Part shown: positions 27,306 to 35,888 of the stretch, in pieces | How the letters are laid out: every line of letters begins with the position of its first letter | Position numbering within the stretch: position 1 is the first letter of the stretch | The notes under the pieces: generated by a model | Databases searched by the model: none | Seen by the model: only the letters and a program-made list of their open reading frames with translations | Told to the model about the DNA's origin: nothing | Made by a program: the position numbers and the translations under genes | Assembly (NCBI GenBank): GCA_910587155.1 | Contig: CAJULA010000009.1 | Coordinates: forward strand, 1 to 64,000 | Direction of reading: 5' to 3' | Source: an uncultured Lachnospiraceae bacterium | Lineage (GTDB): Bacteria; Bacillota; Clostridia; Lachnospirales; Lachnospiraceae | Length of the DNA: 64,000 nucleotides

Positions 27306-27339
27306 GTCATGAATCTGACATTTTTTTGGAATTTATAAT
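27306..27339 (+). promoter_or_regulatory. sugar ABC transporter promoter with inverted-repeat operator
   Basis: The 20 nt at 27306-27325 are the exact reverse complement of 27195-27214, each holding the core TCATGA. A TATAAT -10 lies at 27334-27339. No TTGACA-like -35 is present at the right distance, and the repeat overlaps the -35 position. The whole 308-nt region between the divergent genes is otherwise non-coding. Confidence 0.62.
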
Positions 27340-27411
27340 ATATCGGCAAATGCAGACGGGCTATAATACAGAAAATGTGAAGGAAAAATCACAAATGTAA
27401 GGAGGAAAAGC

Positions 27412-28788
27412 ATGATGAAGAAAAAAGGAATGATTGCTCTGCTCGTTGCAAGTATGTGTATCGGCGCATTGACTGGCTGCGGAGGAGCAGAACAAACCGG
27501 CGGAGATTCTGCCGGGGAAGGAAAAGTTATTAACATCTATTCGTGGAACGACGAGTTCCGTGAGCGTGTGGAGGCTGTCTATCCTGAAGTGGAGAGTACA
27601 TCGGAGGACGGAACCGTGACGACATTGAAGGACGGGACGGAGATACACTGGATCGTCAATCCGAATCAGGACGGTGTGTATCAGCAAAAGCTGGATGAGG
27701 CGCTTTTGAATCAGGCCAATGCCGCGGCAGATGATAAGGTGGACATCTTTTTGTCCGAAACAGATTATGTAAACAAATATACGGATGCGGATGCAGACGT
27801 TGCCATGCCGCTTACGGATCTGGGGATCGATCCGGCAACGGATCTCAAAGATCAGTATGGATTTACGAAAACAACCGCTTCCGATGCGAACGGGGTGCAA
27901 AGGGGCTCTACCTGGCAATGCTGTCCTGGGCTTCTCGTATACCGCCGGGATATTGCGATGGATGTATTCGGTACGGATGATCCGGCGGCGATCGGTGAAA
28001 AGGTGAAAGACTGGGATGCCATGAAGGCAACGGCAGAAGAGCTGAAAGCGAAGGGATATTTTACGTTCGCTTCTTATGCCGATACATTCCGCCTCTACGG
28101 AAACAGTATCGAAGATTCATGGGTGAAACCGGGCGAGACTGCCATCAACGTCGATCCTAAGATCATGAAGTGGATTAACGATTCCAAAGAGTGGCTGGAT
28201 GCCGGCTATCTGGATAAGAGCGTAAAGGGACAGTTTAATGACGACTGGAACAAATCCATGGGCTCTTCTTCCAAAGTATTCGCTTTTTTGCTTCCGGCAT
28301 GGGGCATCGATTTTGTTTTGGATCCTAACTGGGACGGTGAAACGGGAGCATGGGCGGTTACCAATCCGCCGCAGGAATATAACTGGGGAGGTTCTTATAT
28401 ACACGCATGTACCGGTACGGATAATCCGGAGCATGTGAGGGATATCATTCTTGCCATGACGGTGGAAGAAGAAAATCTGCTGAAAATATCGAGAGAGTAT
28501 TCTGATTTTACCAATACGGTCAGCGGTATGCAGAAAGCGGCGGGAGATAGCGCTTTTGCTTCTGAATTCCTCGGCGGTCAGAATCCGTTCGAGTATTTTG
28601 CGCCGGTGGCAGAAAGTATTAAGATTGCACCGTTATCCGCCTATGATCAGGGATGTGTGGAGCTGATTCAAAATGCGTTCAGCGATTATTTCCAGGGTAT
28701 GGTAGATTATGATAAGGCAAAGGCAAACTTTGAAACGGCAATCATAGAGCGTTATCCGGATATTACCGCAGTCAACTGGCCGGATTGA
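27412..28788 (+). CDS. sugar ABC transporter substrate-binding lipoprotein
   Basis: A 458-residue extracellular binding protein of the carbohydrate (SBP family 1) type. Its lipoprotein signal peptide ends in LTGC. The mature part begins with an acidic/Gly linker and INIYSWNDEF. AAGGAGG precedes a double ATG. It is followed by two permease genes and then the GH3 gene, and divergently by the phosphorylases, so it probably binds the beta-linked oligosaccharide those enzymes process. No ATP-binding gene is in the cluster; a shared MsmK-type ATPase elsewhere is likely. Confidence 0.88.
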   Translation: MMKKKGMIALLVASMCIGALTGCGGAEQTGGDSAGEGKVINIYSWNDEFRERVEAVYPEVESTSEDGTVTTLKDGTEIHWIVNPNQDGVYQQKLDEALLNQANAAADDKVDIFLSETDYVNKYTDADADVAMPLTDLGIDPATDLKDQYGFTKTTASDANGVQRGSTWQCCPGLLVYRRDIAMDVFGTDDPAAIGEKVKDWDAMKATAEELKAKGYFTFASYADTFRLYGNSIEDSWVKPGETAINVDPKIMKWINDSKEWLDAGYLDKSVKGQFNDDWNKSMGSSSKVFAFLLPAWGIDFVLDPNWDGETGAWAVTNPPQEYNWGGSYIHACTGTDNPEHVRDIILAMTVEEENLLKISREYSDFTNTVSGMQKAAGDSAFASEFLGGQNPFEYFAPVAESIKIAPLSAYDQGCVELIQNAFSDYFQGMVDYDKAKANFETAIIERYPDITAVNWPD

Positions 28789-28861
28789 CAAAGGAACTGG
28801 AAACTGCCTGCCGGACGCGTACTTTCGGCCCGGCAGGCAGGCCGGAAAGGAATGGTATGTT

Positions 28862-29824
28862 ATGAAAAATAAACAGAAAAGCATCAGCTATGCCAAGTGG
28901 GGATATATTTTTATTCTGCCGTTTTTTCTATGCTATTTCATTTTTTCTCTGATTCCGCTGGCAGATACGATCCGTTACAGTTTTTTTGAGTATTATCGTT
29001 CCGGAATCAAAGAAGTGGGCCCTCGTTTTATCGGTATGGAAAACTATGTCAGTCTGCTCGGGTCCGATATGCTGAAATATGGCGCCAATACGCTGCTCTT
29101 ATGGGTGATCGGATTCATTCCCCAGATTGTGGTCGCCTTGCTGCTGGCGGTGTGGTTTACGGACATCAGGCTGAAGATTCATTGTAAACAGTTTTTTAAG
29201 GTGGTTATTTATCTGCCGAACCTGATTATGGCTTCTGCTTTTGCCATGCTGTTTTTTACCATATTTTCAGCCAACGGGCCGATCAATTCCATTTTGCTGT
29301 CGATGGGTGTGATCCATGAAAAAATAGATTTTCTGGGTTCGGCGCTGGGTACCAGATCGCTGGTAGGCTTTATGAATTTTCTCATGTGGTTTGGGAATAC
29401 GACCATTATGCTGATGGCGGCGATTATGGGCATCAGTGTGGACGTCTTTGAAGCGGCGGAGTTGGACGGATGCAAAGGGTTTAAACGCTTTCTGTACATT
29501 ATTCTGCCCCTGATCCGCCCGATTCTTGCCTACACGTTGATCACAGCGATTATCGGCGGGCTGCAGATGTTTGATGTCCCGCAGATTCTGACCAATGGCC
29601 AGGGGACGCCGGACCGTACTTCGATGACTTTGATCATGTTCCTCAACAGCCACTTGAAGAGCAGGAATTACGGCATGGCGGGAGCGTTGTCCGTTTATCT
29701 GTTTATCGTCAGCGGTATCTTGTGCTTTATCGTATACCGGATGACCAATGACGATGATCCGGACGGTTCCAAAGCAGCGGCAAGACGTCGTGCAAAAGAA
29801 GAAAAGAGAAGGAGGAAACAGTAA
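28862..29824 (+). CDS. sugar ABC transporter permease (MalF type)
   Basis: A 320-residue inner-membrane permease with six or more hydrophobic segments. The EAA-type loop reads VDVFEAAELDGCKGFKRFLYIILP, the contact with the ATPase. The N-terminal YIFILPFFLCYFIFSLIPL is the typical start of this subunit. The C-terminus is strongly basic. It lies between the binding protein and the second permease, with an AAAGGAATGG SD. Confidence 0.9.
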   Translation: MKNKQKSISYAKWGYIFILPFFLCYFIFSLIPLADTIRYSFFEYYRSGIKEVGPRFIGMENYVSLLGSDMLKYGANTLLLWVIGFIPQIVVALLLAVWFTDIRLKIHCKQFFKVVIYLPNLIMASAFAMLFFTIFSANGPINSILLSMGVIHEKIDFLGSALGTRSLVGFMNFLMWFGNTTIMLMAAIMGISVDVFEAAELDGCKGFKRFLYIILPLIRPILAYTLITAIIGGLQMFDVPQILTNGQGTPDRTSMTLIMFLNSHLKSRNYGMAGALSVYLFIVSGILCFIVYRMTNDDDPDGSKAAARRRAKEEKRRRKQ

Positions 29825-29825
29825 T

Positions 29826-30671
29826 ATGGAACAAAATAAACCAAGCGCATTACGAAGTGTGGTTGCACATCTGACACTGATTATGCTGTCGCTTATGTGT
29901 CTGTTTTTCTTCTATATCCTGCTGATCAATGCGACCCGTTCGCATGCGGATCTGCAGAAGGGATTTTCGGCGCTGCCCGGGAAATATTTTCTGGAAAACC
30001 TGAAAAAAGTTGCCAATGACGGGACTTTTCCGATGTTTCGCGGTATTTTAAACAGCCTGATCGTATCGGGGGCTTCGGCGGCAATCTGTACATATTTTTC
30101 TTCTCTGACGGCATATGGGCTTTATGCTTATGATTTTAAGATGAAAAAAGCGGCTTTTACTTTTATTATGGCGATACTCGTCATGCCGACTCAGGTGACG
30201 GCAATGGGTTTCCTTCGTCTGATTACCAATATGGGCATGTATGATTCGCTGCTGCCGCTGATCATTCCGTCCGTTGCTTCACCGGCTGTCTTTTATTTTA
30301 TGTACAGCTATCTGCAATCATCGCTTCCGCTGTCTCTGGTGGAAGCGGCGCGGATAGACGGCAGCGGGGAATTCCGGACTTTCAATCAGATCGTGCTGCC
30401 GATTATGAAGCCGGCGATTGCCGTGCAGGCAATCTTTTCCTTTGTGGGTTCGTGGAATAATTATTTCGTTCCAGCTCTGGTCATTCAGTCCAAAGAAAAG
30501 ATGACCGTGCCGATTCTGATTGCCACGCTCCGCGGCGCCGATTATATGAATTTTGACAGTGCAAAAATTTATATGATGATTACGGTGGCGATTGTGCCGA
30601 TCGTTATCATTTATCTCGTTCTTTCAAAATATATTATTGCGGGTGTGACACTCGGCGGCGTAAAAGAATAA
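29826..30671 (+). CDS. sugar ABC transporter permease (MalG type)
   Basis: A 281-residue permease partner with about six membrane segments and the loop LVEAARIDGSGEFRTFNQIVLP. The C-terminus IAGVTLGGVKE is characteristic of MalG-like subunits. The ATG at 29826 was chosen because AGAAGGAGG precedes it and the longer reading from 29748 overlaps the previous gene. It starts 1 nt after the upstream stop. Confidence 0.9.
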   Translation: MEQNKPSALRSVVAHLTLIMLSLMCLFFFYILLINATRSHADLQKGFSALPGKYFLENLKKVANDGTFPMFRGILNSLIVSGASAAICTYFSSLTAYGLYAYDFKMKKAAFTFIMAILVMPTQVTAMGFLRLITNMGMYDSLLPLIIPSVASPAVFYFMYSYLQSSLPLSLVEAARIDGSGEFRTFNQIVLPIMKPAIAVQAIFSFVGSWNNYFVPALVIQSKEKMTVPILIATLRGADYMNFDSAKIYMMITVAIVPIVIIYLVLSKYIIAGVTLGGVKE

Positions 30672-30689
30672 ATCATCCATCCTTTTTAT

Positions 30690-30730
30690 ATGCCTTCTGG
30701 CGCACGAAATAACAGTGCGCCAGGAGGCAT
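30690..30730 (+). terminator. long hairpin between transporter and GH3 gene
   Basis: Sixteen bases at 30690-30705 pair with 30715-30730 with one T-G wobble (ATGCCT..GCGCAC against GTGCGC..AGGCAT). The following GTTTG is not a strong T run. It may attenuate or protect the upstream transcript, so GH3 expression would be lower or separately started. Confidence 0.7.
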
Positions 30731-30798
30731 GTTTGCGTTATACTATCAAAGAGCTTGGACAAAAATCTTAACTGTACATTGTCGAAAGGAGTTTTATC

Positions 30799-33270
30799 AT
30801 GGAAAAACAGAAACAGGCACACAGTGGAACGACAGACCGGCAGGTATCGGAGCGGGAAGTTATTCATGGCCGTCTGGCGAGAGAAGCGGCAGCGGAGGGG
30901 ATGGTTCTTCTGAAAAACGAGGGACTGCTGCCGCTGGATGTATCCGTACCGACTGCCCTGCTGGGAGGGGGCGCGGTAAAGACTGTCAAAGGCGGTACAG
31001 GTTCCGGTGATGTAAACAGCCGAAAAACGATTTCTCTGTATGAAGGAATGAAAGAAAACGGCGCGCTTCTGGTCAGTACGGACTGGCTGGACGCGTATGA
31101 AAAATGCTATGCGGAAGCGAGGGAGACATGGAAAAAGCGAATTCTGGAAGAAGCCGGGCAAATGGAAAATCCGTTTGACGCCTATGCGGCCAATCCTTTT
31201 GTACTGCCCCAGGGACGTCCGATCACGGATGAAGATGTGGAAGGAGCCGGCGCCGCAGTCTATGTGCTCAGTCGTATATCCGGCGAAGGACGGGACAGGC
31301 GTCGGGAAGAGGGCGATTATTATATAAGCCGCCGGGAGAGGGAAGATCTGTTGTTTCTGAGTGGGAAAAAGATTCCCACCGTGCTGGTTCTGAATACCGG
31401 TGGTGTGGTTGAACTTACGGATATTCTCAGGGAGGCGGCATATATCAGGGCAGTTCTTTTTATTTCCCAGCCGGGGCAGGAAGGAGGCCGGGCGGCGGCT
31501 GATGTCCTGTACGGCAGAGCCATACCGGGCGGAAGGCTGACGGCGACGTGGGCGGAACGCTACGGGGATTATCCATGTGCGGATTCTTTTGGGTATTTGA
31601 ACGGTGATATAAAAAAGGAAGAATACAGGGAAGGAATTTTTGTGGGCTACCGGTATTTTGACAGTTTTGGCGTGAAACCTTATTTTCCGTTCGGCTACGG
31701 GCTTTCCTATACATCGTTTCGGATGATATCGGAAGAGGTTAAAGTGCGGGATGGGAGTATGGAAATCTGCGTAAACGTGAAAAATACAGGGAGTCGGTAT
31801 CCGGGCAGGGAAGTTGTTCAGGTATATGTGACGTTGCCGCAGACCGGAAGGAAAAAGGAATACCACCGGCTGGCAGGATTTGCAAAAACGCCGCTCCTTT
31901 CACCGGGGGAATCATGTCGGGTGCGTATAGGGATAGAGCAGAAACAACTGGCCTGTTTTTCGGAGGAAAAGAAAGCATGGCTTATCGAAGAAGGAAGCTA
32001 TGGCGTGTGGATCGGGCGTCATTCCGGATCTCTGTTTCCGGCGGCTTATTTGCATGTGTCAGAAAATATGATAATTGAAAATACCTCTTCCATTTGTCCG
32101 GTACAGGAGGCATTTGCGGAACTGGAATGGGACGGACGGGTACAGGATCATCCGAACGGCAGCTTCGTGCAGGAAGAGCGGAAAATACCTCAATATGAAT
32201 TTACGCCCGTAAAAGAGGTGAAAAGAGCGGCTGCAGTGCCGCCGGCATTTGCGTGGCCGACAGAGGACCTGTTGCCGCTTCTGTATGGCGGCATTACCGA
32301 TGGAACCAGCATGCTTGGTTCTGCCGGGTGTCGGGTGCCGGGTTCGGCGGGGGAGAGTACGGATGCATTGGAAGAAAAATATGACGTCCGTCCGCTGGTC
32401 ATGGCTGACGGGCCGGCCGGTCTCAGACTGCGGCAGGAATATGAGGTGAATGCAGTGGATGACACTGTCTATGGCACTGGGGTATTGGGAAGTCTGGAAA
32501 ACGGATTTCTGGAATCTGTAAAGCATCACGAAGGAGCCGCAACCTATTATCAGTTCTGTACGGCGTTTCCGGTGGGGACATTACTGGCACAGACATGGGA
32601 CAGGGAGCTTGTGAAGGCGATTGGCAGAGCGATAGCCGCGGAAATGAAGGAATTTCATGTGGATTTGTGGCTGGCGCCGGGTATGAACATACAGAGGAAT
32701 CCGCTGTGTGGGCGGAACTTTGAGTATTATTCCGAAGATCCGCTGCTGTCAGGCACGATTGCTGCGGCAGTGACGCAGGGTGTGCAGAGCCGCAGCGGGT
32801 GCGGCGTCGTCATAAAACATTTTGCCTGCAACAATCAGGAAGATAACCGTATGGGCGTGGATGTACGTATATCAGAGAAGGCGCTCAGGGAAATATATCT
32901 GCGCGGGTTTGAGATAGCGGTGAAACAGAGTGCACCGGCGGCCATGATGAGTTCGTATAATCTGGTCAACGGTGTGCATGCCGCCAACAGCAGAGATTTG
33001 TGCACGGTGGTTGCGCGGGAAGAGTGGGGATTTGACGGCGTGATCATGTCGGACTGGAACACGACCGTGCCGGAAGACGGGAGTGTGCCCTGGAAATGCG
33101 CCGCCGCGGGCAATGACATAATTATGCCTGGCAATACGAAAGATGCGCGCGATATCCGCCGGGCGTATGAGCAGGGAATACTTAAGGAAGACGATATCAG
33201 GGCTTGCGCCGGGCGTATCCTGACACTTGTGCACAGGCTGGATGATGACTGTATACATAAAATACGGTAA
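30799..33270 (+). CDS. GH3 beta-glycosidase with swapped domain order
   Basis: An 823-residue glycoside hydrolase family 3 enzyme without a signal peptide. The alpha/beta-sandwich (GH3-C type, with AAAEGMVLLKNEGLLPL) and fibronectin-III-like domain come first. The TIM-barrel domain is C-terminal. It carries GMNIQRNPLCGRNFEYYSEDP, KHFACNNQE and the nucleophile Asp752 in IMSDWNTT. Reversed order is known in Ruminococcus albus and Butyrivibrio beta-glucosidases. AAAGGAG precedes the ATG. Its place behind the sugar transporter suggests release of glucose or a similar unit from imported oligosaccharides. A beta-xylosidase or beta-N-acetylglucosaminidase role cannot be excluded. Confidence 0.85.
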   Translation: MEKQKQAHSGTTDRQVSEREVIHGRLAREAAAEGMVLLKNEGLLPLDVSVPTALLGGGAVKTVKGGTGSGDVNSRKTISLYEGMKENGALLVSTDWLDAYEKCYAEARETWKKRILEEAGQMENPFDAYAANPFVLPQGRPITDEDVEGAGAAVYVLSRISGEGRDRRREEGDYYISRREREDLLFLSGKKIPTVLVLNTGGVVELTDILREAAYIRAVLFISQPGQEGGRAAADVLYGRAIPGGRLTATWAERYGDYPCADSFGYLNGDIKKEEYREGIFVGYRYFDSFGVKPYFPFGYGLSYTSFRMISEEVKVRDGSMEICVNVKNTGSRYPGREVVQVYVTLPQTGRKKEYHRLAGFAKTPLLSPGESCRVRIGIEQKQLACFSEEKKAWLIEEGSYGVWIGRHSGSLFPAAYLHVSENMIIENTSSICPVQEAFAELEWDGRVQDHPNGSFVQEERKIPQYEFTPVKEVKRAAAVPPAFAWPTEDLLPLLYGGITDGTSMLGSAGCRVPGSAGESTDALEEKYDVRPLVMADGPAGLRLRQEYEVNAVDDTVYGTGVLGSLENGFLESVKHHEGAATYYQFCTAFPVGTLLAQTWDRELVKAIGRAIAAEMKEFHVDLWLAPGMNIQRNPLCGRNFEYYSEDPLLSGTIAAAVTQGVQSRSGCGVVIKHFACNNQEDNRMGVDVRISEKALREIYLRGFEIAVKQSAPAAMMSSYNLVNGVHAANSRDLCTVVAREEWGFDGVIMSDWNTTVPEDGSVPWKCAAAGNDIIMPGNTKDARDIRRAYEQGILKEDDIRACAGRILTLVHRLDDDCIHKIR

Positions 33271-33334
33271 CGATTCAGACAGGCTGTTTTGTCACAACAG
33301 ATAAACGAAATCAGGATAATTTCTGAAATCAGAC

Positions 33335-33365
33335 TTGTATTTTGCCGGAAACGTGTTATTATAAT
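33335..33365 (+). promoter_or_regulatory. possible promoter of the amino-acid ABC operon
   Basis: TTGTAT (33335-33340) and TATAAT (33360-33365) are separated by 19 nt, slightly long. They lie about 47 nt before the chosen start of the binding protein. Confidence 0.45.
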
Positions 33366-33411
33366 TACTTGATGAATAAATATGCATTTTGGCAAAATGG
33401 AGGAGAAAGTT

Positions 33412-34290
33412 ATGAAAAAATGGGCAGCAGTATTGATGACAGTATGCATGACGGCCATGCTGACCGCGTGCGGCGGTGCAGACGCGCCGGCCACCGACAA
33501 TGCAGGCAGTGAGGCAGGGACGGAAGCCGCGGCAGAGACGGAAGGCGGTGCAGAACAGGAGAGCAGTGAGGGGATTCCCAATACGGTAAATTCTCTGGAT
33601 GATCTTCCCGGTAAGACAATTGGCGTACAGCTTGGAACAACAGGTGACATCTTTGCCAGCGATTATGAGGCGGAAGGTTCTACCATCGAGCGTTACAATA
33701 AGGGAGCGGATGCGGTACAGGCATTAAAGCAGGGAAAGATTGACTGTGTGATCATTGATGCACAGCCTGCGCAGGCATTTGTGGAAAAGAATGAGGATCT
33801 GACGATTCTGGAAGAGGATTTTGCAGTGGAAGACTATGCGATCTGCGTATCCAAAGATAAGACAGAGCTGACAGAGGCCATGAATACAGCGCTCAAAGAA
33901 CTGAAAGAGGAAGGTGTGCTGGATCAGATCGTGGCAAACTATATCGGAGATGATACAAAGGGAACCTGCCCGTATGAGTCACCTGCGGATGTGGATCATT
34001 CCAAAGGCAAGCTGGTGATGGCGACCAATGCGGCATTTGAGCCTTATGAGTACTATGAAGGTACGGAAATCGTGGGTATTGACGCTGAGATTGCAAAGGC
34101 AGTCTGCGATAAGATGGGATATGAACTGCAGATTGATGATATGGAATTTGACGCTATCATCAGTGCGGTACAGTCCGGTAAGGCTGATTTCGGTGCGGCA
34201 GGTATGACTGTGACGGAAGATCGGCTGACAAGCATTGATTTTACGGATTCTTATGCAACTTCCACACAGGTTGTTATTGTAAGAAAATAG
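33412..34290 (+). CDS. amino-acid ABC substrate-binding lipoprotein, circularly permuted
   Basis: A 292-residue lipoprotein with a signal peptide ending in LTAC (Cys20) and an Ala/Glu-rich linker. The polar-amino-acid (SBP family 3) domain is present in swapped order. The normally C-terminal half (VNSLDDLPGKTIGVQLGTTG to about residue 177) comes first. The normally N-terminal half (GKLVMATNAAFEPYEYYEG to the STQVVIVRK end, residues 199-292) comes last. A short linker with one Cys joins them. Both halves look complete, so a normal two-lobe fold could form. The ATG at 33412 has GGAGGAGA before it. Permease and ATPase genes follow. Confidence 0.85.
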   Translation: MKKWAAVLMTVCMTAMLTACGGADAPATDNAGSEAGTEAAAETEGGAEQESSEGIPNTVNSLDDLPGKTIGVQLGTTGDIFASDYEAEGSTIERYNKGADAVQALKQGKIDCVIIDAQPAQAFVEKNEDLTILEEDFAVEDYAICVSKDKTELTEAMNTALKELKEEGVLDQIVANYIGDDTKGTCPYESPADVDHSKGKLVMATNAAFEPYEYYEGTEIVGIDAEIAKAVCDKMGYELQIDDMEFDAIISAVQSGKADFGAAGMTVTEDRLTSIDFTDSYATSTQVVIVRK

Positions 34291-34396
34291 ATTGTAGATT
34301 ATAATAGTATATGTGTTACAGACAGGCGGACTGTTACATGGGTTCATGAAACGGCCCGCCTTCGTTTCCGCAGGATAAAGAGAAGGATGTGAAGGT

Positions 34397-35086
34397 GTGG
34401 AGGAGTTTAAGCTAAAGTTTTATACAAACTTTATCAAAGATGACAGGTATATGTATCTGGTCAAGGGGCTTGGAAATACGCTGGCCATTACGTTTCTGGC
34501 TGTGCTGCTTGGTATTGTGCTGGGATTTCTGGTGGCGATCATACGTTCCACCCACGATAAGACCGGGAAAGGAAAGATACCGAATATGATCTGCCAGATC
34601 TACCTGACTGTGATCAGGGGGACACCGATGATGGTGCAGCTGATGATTATGTGTTATGTAGTATTTGGCAATTACAATATCAGTAAGTTGATCGTGGCAA
34701 CACTGGCTTTCGGCATTAATTCGGGCGCTTATGTGGCGGAAATCGTGCGCTCCGGCATTATGTCGATTGATCCGGGTCAGCTTGAGGCGGGCCGCAGTCT
34801 CGGCTTTGGCTATGCGCAGACGATGTGGTATATCATTATGCCGCAGGCATTTAAAAATGTGCTGCCGGCACTGGCCAATGAATTTATCGTACTGTTAAAG
34901 GAAACTTCCGTCTGCGGATACATAGGGATGATGGATCTGACCAGAGGCGGTGATATCATAAGAAGCCGTACTTATGAGCCTTTTATGCCACTGATCGGTG
35001 TTGCGCTGATCTATCTGGTGATGGTTATGGTGCTTTCGGGTCTGGTCGGCAAACTGGAAAGGAGGCTGCGTACGAGTGAGCGATAA
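34397..35086 (+). CDS. amino-acid ABC transporter permease (HisM/GlnP type)
   Basis: A 229-residue permease with about five membrane segments. VIRGTPMMVQLMI and the EAA loop (LEAGRSLGFGYAQTMWYIIMPQAFKNVLPA) are typical of polar-amino-acid importers. The start is GTG at 34397 with GAAGGATGTGAAG upstream. It overlaps the ATPase gene by 11 nt. Confidence 0.92.
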   Translation: MEEFKLKFYTNFIKDDRYMYLVKGLGNTLAITFLAVLLGIVLGFLVAIIRSTHDKTGKGKIPNMICQIYLTVIRGTPMMVQLMIMCYVVFGNYNISKLIVATLAFGINSGAYVAEIVRSGIMSIDPGQLEAGRSLGFGYAQTMWYIIMPQAFKNVLPALANEFIVLLKETSVCGYIGMMDLTRGGDIIRSRTYEPFMPLIGVALIYLVMVMVLSGLVGKLERRLRTSER

Positions 35087-35819
35087 AGGAGATGTCTTGT
35101 TTGAAATACGGGATCTGTGCAAAGCCTTTGGCAGTAATCTGGTATTGGATCATATCAGCACAGAGATCAGAAGCGGAGAAGTGGTAGTAATCGTGGGCCC
35201 GTCCGGTTCCGGCAAATCCACATTCCTGCGCTCTCTCAACCTTCTGGAAATGCCCACCTCGGGGACGATTTCCTTTGAAGGCATGAATATTACGGATAAG
35301 AATACGGATATTAATAAATACAGACAAAAGATCGGTATGGTATTCCAGCATTTTAACCTGTTTCCGCACAAGACCATACTGGAAAATCTGACGCTGGCGC
35401 CTGTCAAACTGTTGAAAAAACCGACAGAGGAGGCGGAAAAAGAGGCAAGAGCGCTTCTTGCCAGAGTGGGGCTGGAGGAAAAGGAAAAGGCCTATCCCTC
35501 CCAGCTCTCAGGTGGTCAGAAGCAGAGAATCGCCATTGTACGCTCTCTTGCCATGCATCCGGAGGTCATGCTCTTTGATGAGCCGACTTCCGCTCTGGAC
35601 CCGGAGATGGTTGGTGAGGTGCTCAACGTTATGACAGATCTGGCAAGAGACGGTATGACTATGGTGATCGTCACCCATGAGATGGGATTTGCCAGAGAAG
35701 TGGGGACAAGGATACTTTTTATTGATGAAGGTGTCATCAAAGAGGAAAATAAACCGGCAGCATTTTTTGAGAATCCCTCCAATCCCAGATTGAAGGAATT
35801 CTTATCAAAAATTATATAA
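35076..35819 (+). CDS. amino-acid ABC transporter ATP-binding protein (GlnQ type)
   Basis: A 247-residue ABC ATPase. Walker A GPSGSGKST, Q-loop MVFQHFNLFPHKT, signature LSGGQKQR, Walker B VMLFDEPTSALDPE and the H-loop His in VTHEMGFA are all intact. The start is GTG at 35076 inside the end of the permease gene. It completes the importer with the permuted binding protein. Confidence 0.94.
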   Translation: MSDKGDVLFEIRDLCKAFGSNLVLDHISTEIRSGEVVVIVGPSGSGKSTFLRSLNLLEMPTSGTISFEGMNITDKNTDINKYRQKIGMVFQHFNLFPHKTILENLTLAPVKLLKKPTEEAEKEARALLARVGLEEKEKAYPSQLSGGQKQRIAIVRSLAMHPEVMLFDEPTSALDPEMVGEVLNVMTDLARDGMTMVIVTHEMGFAREVGTRILFIDEGVIKEENKPAAFFENPSNPRLKEFLSKII

Positions 35820-35888
35820 ACAGCAGCCGCCCGGATTATGCATGGATCAGATAACGGACGCTGCGGAACTTCAAACAGGAGGACGGGT

